Made by a program: the position numbers and the translations under genes | From: Thalassospira profundimaris | GTDB lineage: Bacteria; Pseudomonadota; Alphaproteobacteria; Rhodospirillales; Thalassospiraceae | Direction of reading: 5' to 3' | DNA length: 64,000 bases | NCBI RefSeq assembly: GCF_003326795.1 | Contig: NZ_JPWI01000002.1 | Location: 248,001-312,000 of the forward strand | Shown here: positions 46,292 to 56,650 of the stretch, one piece after another | How the letters are laid out: each line of letters opens with the position of its first letter | Numbering within the stretch: position 1 is the first letter of the stretch | The notes under the pieces: generated by a model | Seen by the model: the letters and a program-made list of their open reading frames with translations, nothing else | What the model was told of the DNA's origin: nothing | The model's database searches: none

Positions 46292-47593
46292 TCAGAATTT
46301 ATCGGCCTGAACCAGACCGTCGATCAGGATCACCTTGGTCGGGTCGCCCTTGATGCCAAAGTCATTGTCATTGATCATCGCAAGCGCGCCGTCACCCATG
46401 ATGGCAAGCCCTTCGAGCTTGTTTGGTGCCTCCGGATAATCAGCACTGTCAAAACGCAGGGTTTTGGAAACAGCAACCAGATCAATTCTGGAAAGATCGT
46501 TTTCCTGTTCAAGTGTCGGACTGGTGGACATGTCATCCCAGCGCGATGCGAGGATATTGGTTGCGCCATCCAGCTTGACTTCGTGAAGCTTGGTGGTTTT
46601 GTCGGTGCGTTCGAGAACCAGAAGACGATCATTGCCAAGAGCAAGAACTTCGGAAATGCGCGGGGCATTCTGCTTCTTGGACGGATCGTTACGGAAGGTC
46701 TGCGGATCATCAAGCTGATAGATATATTCACCGGCAAGCTTCTGGGCTACGCGGTCATAAACGAACAGGCGCGTGTTCTTGGCCGCCTTGTAGGCATCGG
46801 CATTCGGGTTGGCCAGCGGGTTCTGAACCATGAAATACAGTTTGGTTTCATCCGGGGAAACCGCCATGGATTCAATGCCACGGTTGGTCTGACGGGTGAC
46901 TAGAATTGCCGGAAGACCGCCGGTGATTTTGTATGCAGCGCCTTCGAAGTCTTTTTCCGAACCGGCAGGAACGATGCGTTCGATCACGGTGCCATCGGCA
47001 GCTACATGAAGAACGGACGGACCGTTTTCTTCACCAATCCAGTAGGAGCCATCCGAAAGGCGAATGATGCCTTCGGCGTCAATCGAGGATACAGACTGTT
47101 CAAGCGCATTGCCGTTGGCATCAACCGGTTTTTCGGTTTTTGCAACGGTCAGCTTGTTGGTTAGGCCGGTCAGTGGAACGCCTTTCTGATCCTTGATGGT
47201 GATGACATCCTTGATGTCAAAGCTGCCATCCTCATTGAGGAAAATGGTGTAGATCGACGGCGAATAATCCGGGGTCGGATAGATACGGACTTTCTTGCCT
47301 TTGCAGACGACGTCTTCGGATACACCAAGGACATCCTGAACGTCACCGCAAACGAAATTCGGACCACGGTCGGAAACCGCATAGAACATATTGACGGGGT
47401 CGCCCGGACGGCGATAGGCACCAGATCCCAGCCCAACGGTCAGGTCACGGGCCTTGCCACCCTCAACCATCACGGTCGAAAGATTGTTGATCGCACTTTT
47501 GGTTTCGAAAACCTTGGCTTCTCCAGCCATTGCCGAGCTGGCAAGCAGCAAAGCTGCAAAGCCGGCGACGCCCGCTGCAAACGTCCGTTTCAT
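46292..47593 (-). CDS. Secreted esterase-like/phytase-like beta-propeller protein
   Basis: A 433-aa periplasmic protein. The signal peptide (FAAGVAGFAALLLASSAMA) probably cleaves before GEAKV. The mature part matches the 'esterase-like activity of phytase' family: an early segment YAVSDRGPNF, SIDAEGIIRLSDGSYWIGEENGPSV, RGIESMAVSPDETKLYFMVQN and a terminal KLEGLAIMGDGALAMINDNDFG. Members may release phosphate, but activity is rarely shown. The ATG at 47593 is preceded by GGGGGAATC; the frame is open to 47890 without family similarity. Confidence 0.88.
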   Translation of the reverse strand: MKRTFAAGVAGFAALLLASSAMAGEAKVFETKSAINNLSTVMVEGGKARDLTVGLGSGAYRRPGDPVNMFYAVSDRGPNFVCGDVQDVLGVSEDVVCKGKKVRIYPTPDYSPSIYTIFLNEDGSFDIKDVITIKDQKGVPLTGLTNKLTVAKTEKPVDANGNALEQSVSSIDAEGIIRLSDGSYWIGEENGPSVLHVAADGTVIERIVPAGSEKDFEGAAYKITGGLPAILVTRQTNRGIESMAVSPDETKLYFMVQNPLANPNADAYKAAKNTRLFVYDRVAQKLAGEYIYQLDDPQTFRNDPSKKQNAPRISEVLALGNDRLLVLERTDKTTKLHEVKLDGATNILASRWDDMSTSPTLEQENDLSRIDLVAVSKTLRFDSADYPEAPNKLEGLAIMGDGALAMINDNDFGIKGDPTKVILIDGLVQADKF

Positions 47594-47759
47594 GGAATGA
47601 TTCCCCCACAGAAAAATCTGAAAAATGTAAAAAAGACACAGCTCAAGCCCGGAAATGTTCGAGCGAACTGTGTTCCTGATCACATTAGAGAGTCTCTGTG
47701 ACAGTTTGTTTGCGCTTGGGCGTCGTTTTGATGAAACCGATCTTTTGGTTAACGGTTTT

Positions 47760-48365
47760 CTATTTCCAGAAATCTTCGCGTCGTACCGTAAAGGTCTCCG
47801 ATACGCTGGCATATTCCTGATAACCGAGCCGCGCGAGCGGTTCAAACAGGGTGATATCGACCATACCATCGCGAATGATGGCGTCATCAATATGCAGCCC
47901 GATTACGGTTCCGATCACCATGGCACACGGACGTTCCGGATTGGAACTGGGCAGGTCGACAATCTGGAACACTTCACATTCCATATGGATCGGAACGCCT
48001 TTGATCAGGTATGGTTTCACGCATTTGGCGGGGAGCTTTTCCAGACCGGCATACTCAAATTCATCTTCTTCGGGCGGCAGCGGGGCCGAACTGAAATTCA
48101 ACTCTTTCAGCATAGCCCTGGGAGCGACACCGACAACGAATTCTCCGGTATCACGCGCGTTTCTGAGGCTGTCGATGGATCCGCCGGATGAAAACATCAC
48201 CATTGGCGGATTGCCATGCACGGCATTGAAAAACGAATAGGGCGCCAGGTTCGGACGCCCGTTTTTATCCAGCGTGGAAACCCAGCCAATCGGACGCGGC
48301 GCCACACAGGCCTTGAACGGATCATGCGGCAGGTTATGTGGCGTTTTTCCGGGTTCATAGAACAT
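47760..48365 (-). CDS. Flavin reductase-like (DIM6/NTAB) FMN-binding protein
   Basis: A 201-aa split-barrel flavoprotein. VAPRPIGWVSTLDKNGRPNLAPYSFFNAVHGNPPMVMFSSG is the FMN-binding signature, followed by SLRNARDTGEFVVGV. Such proteins reduce or bind FMN, often feeding a monooxygenase. It ends the nucleobase operon, 37 nt behind the deaminase, so it may act in pyrimidine or purine breakdown, as RutF does in the Rut pathway, but no oxygenase partner is present. Confidence 0.88.
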   Translation of the reverse strand: MFYEPGKTPHNLPHDPFKACVAPRPIGWVSTLDKNGRPNLAPYSFFNAVHGNPPMVMFSSGGSIDSLRNARDTGEFVVGVAPRAMLKELNFSSAPLPPEEDEFEYAGLEKLPAKCVKPYLIKGVPIHMECEVFQIVDLPSSNPERPCAMVIGTVIGLHIDDAIIRDGMVDITLFEPLARLGYQEYASVSETFTVRREDFWK

Positions 48366-48402
48366 GGCAGCGTCCGTTCAGTAGTGATGTATCAATGCCC
48401 GG

Positions 48403-49701
48403 TCAGGTTGATTGCTGACCGGGGGTGTATTCATGTTCGCGGACATGGTCCGGGCGATCAGCCAGATGCAGGCGGGTCTGGGTCATCGGGGTTTCGGCAA
48501 TGATTTTACCGCGCCGAATGACAAACAGACGGTTTGCCCGCATGCGAATGGCTTCAATTGTATCGCGGGCTTGGAGGATGACAAAATCGGCATTGTTACC
48601 GATTTCGATCCCGTACCCTTCAAGTCCCATTATTTTGGCAGGTTCGACCGTTACGGCGTCAAAGCAGGCCCGGATATCATCACGTGAGGTCATTTGTGCA
48701 ACATGAAGTCCCATCGATGCGACTTCAAGCATGTCGCCCGATCCCATCGAATACCAAGGATCCATAACGCAATCATGACCAAAGGCAACCGTCAGTCCCG
48801 CCTTGCGCAGTTCCGGCACACGGGTCATGCCGCGACGTTTCGGATAGGTGTCGTGACGGCCCTGAAGGGTTATGTTGATCAGCGGGTTGGCGATGGCGGC
48901 AACCTCGGCCTCGGCCATAAGGGCGATCAGCTTGGAGACGTAATAGTTGTCCATCGAGTGCATGGATGTCAGGTGCGATCCGGCAACGCGACCCTGAAGA
49001 CCCAGACGCTGGGTCTCATAGGTCAGCATTTCGATATGCCGCGACAGCGGATCATCCGATTCATCGCAATGCATATCAACCATCAGGCCGCGGTTCGCAG
49101 CCATTTCGCAAAGCTCCTTGATGCTTTGCGCACCATCGGCCATGGTGCGTTCGAAATGCGGAATACCGCCAACAACATCGACACCCTTGTCGAGCGCACG
49201 AATGGTGTTTTCCTTGGCCGTGGCACTGCGGAAATAGCCATCCTGCGGAAAGGCAACCAGTTGCAGGTCGATATAGGTTGCGACCTGTTTCTTGACTTCC
49301 AGCAACGCATCAACGGCCAGCAAACGGTCATCGCAAACATCGACGTGACTGCGGATTGCAAGCAGGCCCTTGGACACAGCGAGATCGCAATATTTAAGGG
49401 CACGTTCAATTACGGCTTCCGGCGTCAGAAGTGGTTTGAGCTCCCCCCAAAGGGCGATGCCTTCAAGCAGGGTGCCCGACTCATTCATGCGCGGTAGACC
49501 AAGGGACAGGGTCGCATCCATGTGGAAGTGACTGTCGACAAAGGGTGGGCTGACCAGCATGCCGCCGCAATCGATTTCCTCGGTCGCGGGGATGTTCAGG
49601 TTTTCGCCAATCTCGACGATCTTTCCATTGCTACAAGCGATATCAACGCCCGCCTGTCCATTGGCGATATTGGCATTTTTCAAAATCAGATCGGCTTGCA
49701 T
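48403..49701 (-). CDS. CodA-family deaminase, predicted 5-methylcytosine/cytosine deaminase
   Basis: A 432-aa amidohydrolase closely resembling E. coli CodA. Metal ligands are present: H58-x-H60 (DSHFHMD), H211 (MHCDESDD), H243 (GSHLTSMHS) and D310 (FGHD). The stretch NITLQGRHDTYPKRRGMTR is typical. The residue after D310 is Cys311, equivalent to CodA Asp314; CodA homologues that lost this Asp have been shown to deaminate 5-methylcytosine to thymine, so that substrate is likely. It follows the two permease genes of a nucleobase/nucleoside ABC transporter by 53 nt. Confidence 0.88.
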   Translation of the reverse strand: MQADLILKNANIANGQAGVDIACSNGKIVEIGENLNIPATEEIDCGGMLVSPPFVDSHFHMDATLSLGLPRMNESGTLLEGIALWGELKPLLTPEAVIERALKYCDLAVSKGLLAIRSHVDVCDDRLLAVDALLEVKKQVATYIDLQLVAFPQDGYFRSATAKENTIRALDKGVDVVGGIPHFERTMADGAQSIKELCEMAANRGLMVDMHCDESDDPLSRHIEMLTYETQRLGLQGRVAGSHLTSMHSMDNYYVSKLIALMAEAEVAAIANPLINITLQGRHDTYPKRRGMTRVPELRKAGLTVAFGHDCVMDPWYSMGSGDMLEVASMGLHVAQMTSRDDIRACFDAVTVEPAKIMGLEGYGIEIGNNADFVILQARDTIEAIRMRANRLFVIRRGKIIAETPMTQTRLHLADRPDHVREHEYTPGQQST

Positions 49702-49754
49702 GGCGTCATCCTTGGTGTGGTGGTCGCAAAATCAGAGACGTTTGGAAGTGATAC

Positions 49755-50696
49755 TTAACGCTGGCCCTTGAACCATGGCACCAGAAGTGCCTTGGGGTAA
49801 TCGGCCTTACGGGCAACAACAATCAGGGCGATGATCGACAGGATATAGGGCATCATCAGGAAGACCTGTGAGGGCAGGAATGCCCCGACTTCGGTTTGCA
49901 GGCGAACCTGAAACGCATCAAAGGCCCCGAACAACAGGGCGCCGATCAATGCTTTTCCAGGGCGCCAGCTTGCAAAGACGGTCAGCGCAATGCAAACCCA
50001 GCCACGGCCATTGATCATGCCAAAGAAGAAAGCGTCAAAGGCCGACATGGTCAGGAAAGCCCCGCCCAAGGCCATCAGCGATGACCCAACAACAACGGCA
50101 CCGATGCGCAAACCATAAACCGAAAGTCCCTGTGCCTCGACCGAGGACGGATTGTCGCCAACTGCCCGGATGGCAAGACCCAGCGGGGTGCGATACAGAA
50201 CCCAGCCGGTGACAAACACCAGAACAAGGGCCAGCATCGTCATTGCGGTTTGCGAAAACAGTGCCTGGCCGATGAAAGGCAAGTCTGACAGGAACGGAAT
50301 ATCAAGCGGCCGGAACGGTTCGATGCGCGGCGGGGACGAGACATCGGGCAATGCCGTGCGATAGGTGAAATAGGAAAGGCTGGTCGCAAGCAACGTCACC
50401 CCGATGCCTGATACGTGTTGGCTAAGGCCCAATGGCACAGTCAGGATCGCATGGATCAGGCCAAAGAAGCCCCCGGCAAGGGCTGCGACAAGAACGCCGC
50501 CCCAAAGTCCGGCACCTAGCCATACCGCCATCCAGCCCGCCATGGCACCGGCGGTAAAAATACCCTCGATGCCAAGGTTAAGGACCCCGGCGCGTTCGCA
50601 CACAAGTGCGCCCAGAACCCCGAATATCAGCGGGGTCGCGATACGAATGGCGGCTTCCCAGAAGCTGGCGGCAAGAAGAATATCAATGATTTCCAT
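49755..50696 (-). CDS. Nucleoside/nucleobase ABC transporter permease 2 (YufQ-like)
   Basis: A 313-aa inner-membrane permease of the BPD_transp_2 (LivH-like) family, about eight helices. The segment LVCERAGVLNLGIEGIFTAGAM is typical of NupQ/YufQ permeases, as are GLAIRAVGDNPSSVEAQGLSV and the GRGWVCIALTVFASW-x-P motif. It starts 11 nt after the stop of the other permease. Confidence 0.93.
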   Translation of the reverse strand: MEIIDILLAASFWEAAIRIATPLIFGVLGALVCERAGVLNLGIEGIFTAGAMAGWMAVWLGAGLWGGVLVAALAGGFFGLIHAILTVPLGLSQHVSGIGVTLLATSLSYFTYRTALPDVSSPPRIEPFRPLDIPFLSDLPFIGQALFSQTAMTMLALVLVFVTGWVLYRTPLGLAIRAVGDNPSSVEAQGLSVYGLRIGAVVVGSSLMALGGAFLTMSAFDAFFFGMINGRGWVCIALTVFASWRPGKALIGALLFGAFDAFQVRLQTEVGAFLPSQVFLMMPYILSIIALIVVARKADYPKALLVPWFKGQR

Positions 50697-50707
50697 GTCT
50701 TTTCCCC

Positions 50708-51775
50708 TTAACCGGCCGTCTTGCGATCAAAATGAACCGTAAACCGGGTCAAGAAGCCGCCAATCAAAACACAAAGCAACGCCATCGCGACGATCAGATC
50801 CGCGAGATAGCTTGAAACACCAATGGCACGGCTCATGGAATCAGCACCGACAAAGACCGATGCCACAAACAGCGCAGATGCAATGACGCCAACCGGCGAC
50901 AAACGGGCAAGCATGGCAACCACAATTCCGGCATAGCCATATCCGGGCGAAAGATCGGTTGCGAGATACCCTCGTGTTCCGGCAACTTCGGCAACACCTG
51001 CAAGTCCGGCCAGCCCCCCCGAAAGGGCGGCAACAAGGATCATGGTTTTGGTCACCGAGATGCCTGCAAACCTGGCGGCGGCGGCGTTTTCACCCACGGC
51101 GCGGATTTCAAACCCCCAGACGGTGCGTTTGACAAAGATCGCAAGCGCAATCGCCGAAATCAGTGCAATGATCAGACCCAAATGAACACGCATCCGTTCC
51201 AGAAGTGGCGGGAACACGGCACTGTCAATGATCGGTTCGGACTGCGGCCAGCCCATCGACATCGGATCTTTAAGCGCGCCTTCAAGCATCATTTGCACAA
51301 ACAGGAGAACGATGAAGTTCAAAAGCAGCGTGGTGACGACTTCATCCACACCCAGACGGGTTTTCATCAATGTCGGCCCGATCAGCATCAGCGCACCGGC
51401 AACTGCACCGGCAATCATGATAATCGGGATCATGACCCAGCTTGGGCCATCAATCGCACCCGATCCGATGGCAACAGCGGCCATGGCCCCCATGTAAAGC
51501 TGTCCTTCAGCACCGATATTCCAAAGCTTGGCGCGAAATGCGATGGCAGCAGCAAGGCCCGTCAGGATCAGGGGCGTTGCGCGTGTCAGCATTTCCGAAA
51601 TCGAGAAAACTGAACCATAGGCACCCGTGATCATAAGACCATAGGCCTTGATAATCGGGGCATCGGCAAGGGCAAGCGGGATGGCGGCAAGCAAAATGGC
51701 AATGGCAGCTGCAATGACCGGCACGCCATAGGTCAGAACCGGGCCTGGATTGGTGCGGGGTTCAAAGCGGATCAT
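50708..51775 (-). CDS. Nucleoside/nucleobase ABC transporter permease 1 (YufP-like)
   Basis: A 355-aa permease of the same family, about ten helices. FRAKLWNIGAEGQLYMGAMAA and TLLLNFIVLLFVQMMLEGALKD are signature segments of YufP/NupP, with RAVGENAAAARFAGISV as the coupling loop. Its ATG overlaps the ATPase stop by 4 nt. Confidence 0.93.
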   Translation of the reverse strand: MIRFEPRTNPGPVLTYGVPVIAAAIAILLAAIPLALADAPIIKAYGLMITGAYGSVFSISEMLTRATPLILTGLAAAIAFRAKLWNIGAEGQLYMGAMAAVAIGSGAIDGPSWVMIPIIMIAGAVAGALMLIGPTLMKTRLGVDEVVTTLLLNFIVLLFVQMMLEGALKDPMSMGWPQSEPIIDSAVFPPLLERMRVHLGLIIALISAIALAIFVKRTVWGFEIRAVGENAAAARFAGISVTKTMILVAALSGGLAGLAGVAEVAGTRGYLATDLSPGYGYAGIVVAMLARLSPVGVIASALFVASVFVGADSMSRAIGVSSYLADLIVAMALLCVLIGGFLTRFTVHFDRKTAG

Positions 51776-53370
51776 GCTGTTTCTCCCGAATGTGCGTTGG
51801 TAGAGGCATGATGGACTTTCTTTTGGCCGGCCATCATCAATCCCAGTTCGGATCGATCAATGGTGTCGGTTGCCATTGCCGGTGTGACGTGACCGGCATG
51901 GATAACGGCAATCTGATCTGAAATGGTCAGAAGTTCATCAAGATCTTCGGAAATCAGAATTACGGCAGAACCATTCTGACGCGCTTCAAGCAGGCGGCGA
52001 TGGACTTCGGATTGCGCGCCAACGTCAAGGCCACGCGACGGCTGATTGGCCAGAATAAGTTTGGGTGATTTTTCCAGAACACGCGCCAGAATAAGTTTCT
52101 GGATATTACCGCCCGACAAAAGGCGCGCTGGCGCATCCGGGCCGGGACAGCGGACATCATAATCCTTGATCGCGTGTTCAGCGCGTTTGCGAATAGCATC
52201 GAAATCAAGGAAGCCGAATTTCTGGTAACCGGCATTACGGACATCTTCGATGGCGATGTTTTCAGCCACCGTCATCGATCCGACGATGCCATCATGATGG
52301 CGGTCTTCGGGGATGCGGGCGATGCCGTTTTGCGCAAATTTGTGGGCGTCGAATTTTTCGACCTTTTCACCGAAAATCTCGACCGAACCCTGATCGGGTT
52401 TATCAAGGCCCGCAATCAGTTGCGCAAGGGCAGCCTGCCCATTGCCCGAGACGCCGGCAATCCCGAGAATTTCCCCTTCGCGGGCCATGATGGAAACGCC
52501 ATGAAGCGACCGCCGTGAATCCCCGCGATCAATCGTGATATCGGTTAGCGTAATGACTGGTTTGCCCGGCTCGCGCGCGACGCGGCGGCTGACTGGAACT
52601 TCACGACCAACCATCAGTTCAGCAATCGAGCGATGATCAGCATCGCTTGTCATCATTTCACCGACCTTTTTACCGCCGCGCAGAACAGCAATACGGTGCG
52701 ATACGGCCAGAACTTCAGCCAGTTTGTGGGCGATAATGATGACAGCCAGCCCGTTCTGGGCCAGTTTGCGCAGGATGGCAAACAGGCTGTCGGCTTCTTG
52801 CGGGGTCAGAACCGCAGTTGGTTCATCAAGAACCAGAAGTCGTGCGTCGCGATAAAGCGCCTTAAGGATCTCAACGCGCTGCTTTTCACCAACGGTCAGC
52901 TTGTGAACCGGCTGATCAAGGTCAACATTAAGGCCCGAACCGGCCATCAATTCGGCCAGTTTGGCGCGTGCCTTGGTGCGGTCGCGGCGCAGCCGGAAAA
53001 TCGGCTCGGTGCCAAGAACGATGTTATCAAGACCGGTCAGGTTTTCGGCCAGGGTGAAATGCTGATGAACCATGCCGATCCCGGCATCAAGGGCAGCCTG
53101 CGGGGCACCCGGTTCAAGCTGTTCAAGGTTTCCATCGCGCGCAGCAACCGTGACGGTGCCTTCGTCTGCGACATAGTGACCGAACAGGATGTTCATGAGC
53201 GTGGTCTTGCCCGCGCCATTTTCGCCAAGCAAGGCAACAATTTCGCCCTTGTGGACCGTCAGGTCGATGGCGTCATTGGCGATAAGCGGGCCAAATCTTT
53301 TGGTAATGCCTGCAAGCGCAAGCAGCAGGTCTTGGGATATTTCAGGTGATGTTTGCGCAGCAGATGACAT
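51772..53370 (-). CDS. Nucleoside/nucleobase ABC transporter ATPase (YufO-like, two domains)
   Basis: A 532-aa tandem ATPase. Domain 1 has Walker A GENGAGKTT, signature-like LTVGEKQRVEI and Walker B LLVLDEPTAVL. Domain 2 has a degenerate Walker A (GVSGNGQAALA, no Lys), LSGGNIQKLIL and LILANQPSRGLD, as usual for RbsA/YufO-type proteins where one site is inactive. The gene follows the binding-protein gene after a 230-nt gap with a hairpin, so its level may be set separately. Confidence 0.94.
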   Translation of the reverse strand: MSSAAQTSPEISQDLLLALAGITKRFGPLIANDAIDLTVHKGEIVALLGENGAGKTTLMNILFGHYVADEGTVTVAARDGNLEQLEPGAPQAALDAGIGMVHQHFTLAENLTGLDNIVLGTEPIFRLRRDRTKARAKLAELMAGSGLNVDLDQPVHKLTVGEKQRVEILKALYRDARLLVLDEPTAVLTPQEADSLFAILRKLAQNGLAVIIIAHKLAEVLAVSHRIAVLRGGKKVGEMMTSDADHRSIAELMVGREVPVSRRVAREPGKPVITLTDITIDRGDSRRSLHGVSIMAREGEILGIAGVSGNGQAALAQLIAGLDKPDQGSVEIFGEKVEKFDAHKFAQNGIARIPEDRHHDGIVGSMTVAENIAIEDVRNAGYQKFGFLDFDAIRKRAEHAIKDYDVRCPGPDAPARLLSGGNIQKLILARVLEKSPKLILANQPSRGLDVGAQSEVHRRLLEARQNGSAVILISEDLDELLTISDQIAVIHAGHVTPAMATDTIDRSELGLMMAGQKKVHHASTNAHSGETA

Positions 53371-53552
53371 CCGGGTAATCCGTTTTGTTTTTATGCGTCA
53401 CGCTGTAGGGCGAAGTGCCGATGGTGCGGGACCCGAACGCAAAGAGCAAGCTTGGCGACAAGATGTCTGCATCGGATTTACAGCACAGGCATGATGGGGT
53501 GCGGTGACGGCCCCGATTGGTTCAAACCCGGGAAACAGGGTCAAACGGCAAA

Positions 53553-53582
53553 GGGCAGTCCGGCTTCTACACCGAACTGCCC
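53553..53582 (-). terminator. Hairpin behind the binding-protein gene
   Basis: An 11-bp stem with one G-T pair (GGGCAGTCCGG, 53553-53563, with CCGAACTGCCC, 53572-53582), 18 nt beyond the stop of the BMP gene. A broken T-tract (TTTGCCGTTTG) follows on the minus strand. It may be a partial terminator that raises the ratio of binding protein to transporter. Confidence 0.6.
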
Positions 53583-53600
53583 CCGCATTTTAAGCAAATC

Positions 53601-54605
53601 TTACATCGAAGATTTCGGTTCTTCGTCATTCACGGTGACGGTGAACTTGCCACCAAGGATTTCAGCCTGTTTGGCTTCGACCTTGGCAACAGTGCCTTCC
53701 GGAAGGAGGCTTGCATCAAGAACAACGCTGCCGCCGCCAAATTCCATGTAGCTGAACTTGCCGTAATCTTCGGCTTTGAAGTTGCCAGCTTTGACCGCTT
53801 CGATGGCGTGATCAATGGTTGCTTCCATGTGCCAGAGCGCCGAACCAAGAATGGTGCCCGGATAATCAGCAGCCGTGTCGATCACGTTGCCAACTGCCAG
53901 AATGCCGCGTTCCTTGGCCGCATCAGATACGCCGAAACGTTCCGCATACATGACGTCCGCACCCTTGTCGATCATCGCGAAGGATGCTTCCTTGGCCTTG
54001 GGCGGGTCGTACCAGCTGTTGATGAAGGTCACCATGAATTCAACATCCGGGTTGACCGATTTTGCACCTTCCATGAAGGCATGCATCAGACGGTTGACTT
54101 CCGGGATGGCAAAACCGCCAACCATGCCGATTTTGTTCGATTTGGTCGCCGCACCGGCAGCCATGCCGACAAGATAGCTCGGTTCGTGAATGAAGTTGTC
54201 AAAGACCGAGAAATTGTCGCCATCCGGGGCAAAGCTTGATCCCATCAGGAAGGCCGTTTTCGGATAATCAGCAGCAACCTTGCGGGCTGCGCGTTCAACG
54301 CCAAAGACTTCACCAACAATCAGGTCAGATCCGTTTTCGGCATATTCTCGCATGACGCGCTCATAGTCGGTATTGGCGACGTTTTCAGAAAACTCATAGG
54401 AAATATCGCCACGTTCCTTGGCTGCGTTCAGCGCCTTGTGAATGCGCGAAACCCATTGTTGTTCGACCGGAACGGTGTAAATGGCCGAAACTTTAAGCGG
54501 GTCGGCCTGTGCGGGCGTGCCAAAGCCAAAGGAAACCACTGCTGCTGCGGCCGCCATGGCCGAAAGCAATGCACGGCGGGAAAGGCTAAAAGTGCCTGAC
54601 TTCAT
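53601..54605 (-). CDS. BMP-family nucleoside/nucleobase-binding lipoprotein-like protein with Tat signal
   Basis: A 334-aa periplasmic substrate-binding protein of the Bmp/PnrA family. The N-terminus is a Tat signal (S9-R10-R11-A-L-L, then AMAAAAAVVSFGF, cleavage near PAQA). Family elements are KVSAIYTVPVEQQWVSRI, VMREYAENGSDLIVGEVFG and KIGMVGGFAIPEVNRLMHAF. There is no lipobox Cys, so despite the family it appears soluble. As first gene of the operon it should bind the imported nucleobase or nucleoside. Confidence 0.93.
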   Translation of the reverse strand: MKSGTFSLSRRALLSAMAAAAAVVSFGFGTPAQADPLKVSAIYTVPVEQQWVSRIHKALNAAKERGDISYEFSENVANTDYERVMREYAENGSDLIVGEVFGVERAARKVAADYPKTAFLMGSSFAPDGDNFSVFDNFIHEPSYLVGMAAGAATKSNKIGMVGGFAIPEVNRLMHAFMEGAKSVNPDVEFMVTFINSWYDPPKAKEASFAMIDKGADVMYAERFGVSDAAKERGILAVGNVIDTAADYPGTILGSALWHMEATIDHAIEAVKAGNFKAEDYGKFSYMEFGGGSVVLDASLLPEGTVAKVEAKQAEILGGKFTVTVNDEEPKSSM

Positions 54606-54670
54606 TTTGTCCCCCTGAAGGTTATTGCCGTTATGCGAAGTTCAACTTTTGTGCATAGATTGTGGGCAGA

Positions 54671-54680
54671 TTGTATACAC
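54671..54680. promoter_or_regulatory. Candidate GntR-type operator
   Basis: TTGTATACAC, with the 8-bp palindrome TGTATACA, 66-75 nt before the start of the binding-protein gene. FCD-type GntR repressors commonly bind TTGTATACAA, which this matches but for one base. No GntR gene is in the window. The rest of the 509-bp gap up to ccrM has AT-rich sequence and the ccrM regulatory sites. Confidence 0.4.
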
Positions 54681-54892
54681 GATCAGAAATGAGGCAAAGG
54701 GTGTTCTGTCCAAATGGTCAGTTTTTGTTATTTTACCCGGAAAACCGGACCTTTGGCGCAATAAAACCGGCTTTTGGCGTGTATAAGTTATTGTTTATTC
54801 ACCCAAAAGGTGATTTTGCGCTTTTGATGTGTGACATTCGGGGGATCAAACAGAAAGCAGCCCTGCGGAGTCCGGCCGGTCTGACCGCGTGA

Positions 54893-56215
<1,323 letters not shown>

Positions 56216-56356
56216 TTCTGATCGGGAAAACCGATTAAATCATTGATGCCCATAGGCTGGTGCGATTGAAAAATTGCACCGGCTTTTGCTTTTTGCCCGA
56301 AAACTTGCTATGACTTGCAAACCAAATATTATCCGCAAGGATAGATGGAGTAGGCT

Positions 56357-56566
56357 ATGCAAGCAGGCGCAGTAGGCGGTGCAGGATACGCACCCAACCC
56401 GGTTCAGATTCAGCAGGCGACCGCCCCGATTGCTGAAGCGGGCAACAATGACCTGAATTCGCCGCCGACACAGCGGGTTGAGCAAACAGCAGAAACAGAA
56501 ACCTCGCAGCAGGCAGCGCCGGCCCCGACCGGGGGACGTGGACAGGTAATCGATATTTACGCCTGA
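56357..56566 (+). CDS. Small unrecognised protein
   Basis: A 69-aa, Gln/Ala/Pro-rich protein without signal or membrane segment, likely disordered until the C-terminal GGRGQVIDIYA. GGAG lies 6 nt before the ATG, and a terminator follows, which support a real gene. Short proteins ending in RG-x-V/I-DI are common in alphaproteobacteria but their role is unknown. Confidence 0.7.
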   Translation: MQAGAVGGAGYAPNPVQIQQATAPIAEAGNNDLNSPPTQRVEQTAETETSQQAAPAPTGGRGQVIDIYA

Positions 56567-56592
56567 TCGCGCCGTAGCAAGGTTAAAAACAA

Positions 56593-56622
56593 AAAGGGCC
56601 CGTGAGCAATCACGGGCCCTTT
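56593..56622. terminator. Strong terminator between small gene and mutY
   Basis: A 13-bp perfect stem (AAAGGGCCCGTGA, 56593-56605, against TCACGGGCCCTTT, 56610-56622) with a 4-nt loop. The minus strand continues TTGTTTTT, so it mainly ends mutY; it may also end the small gene. Confidence 0.93.
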
Positions 56623-56650
56623 CACGTGCGGGCAATACGTCAACGCTGTT

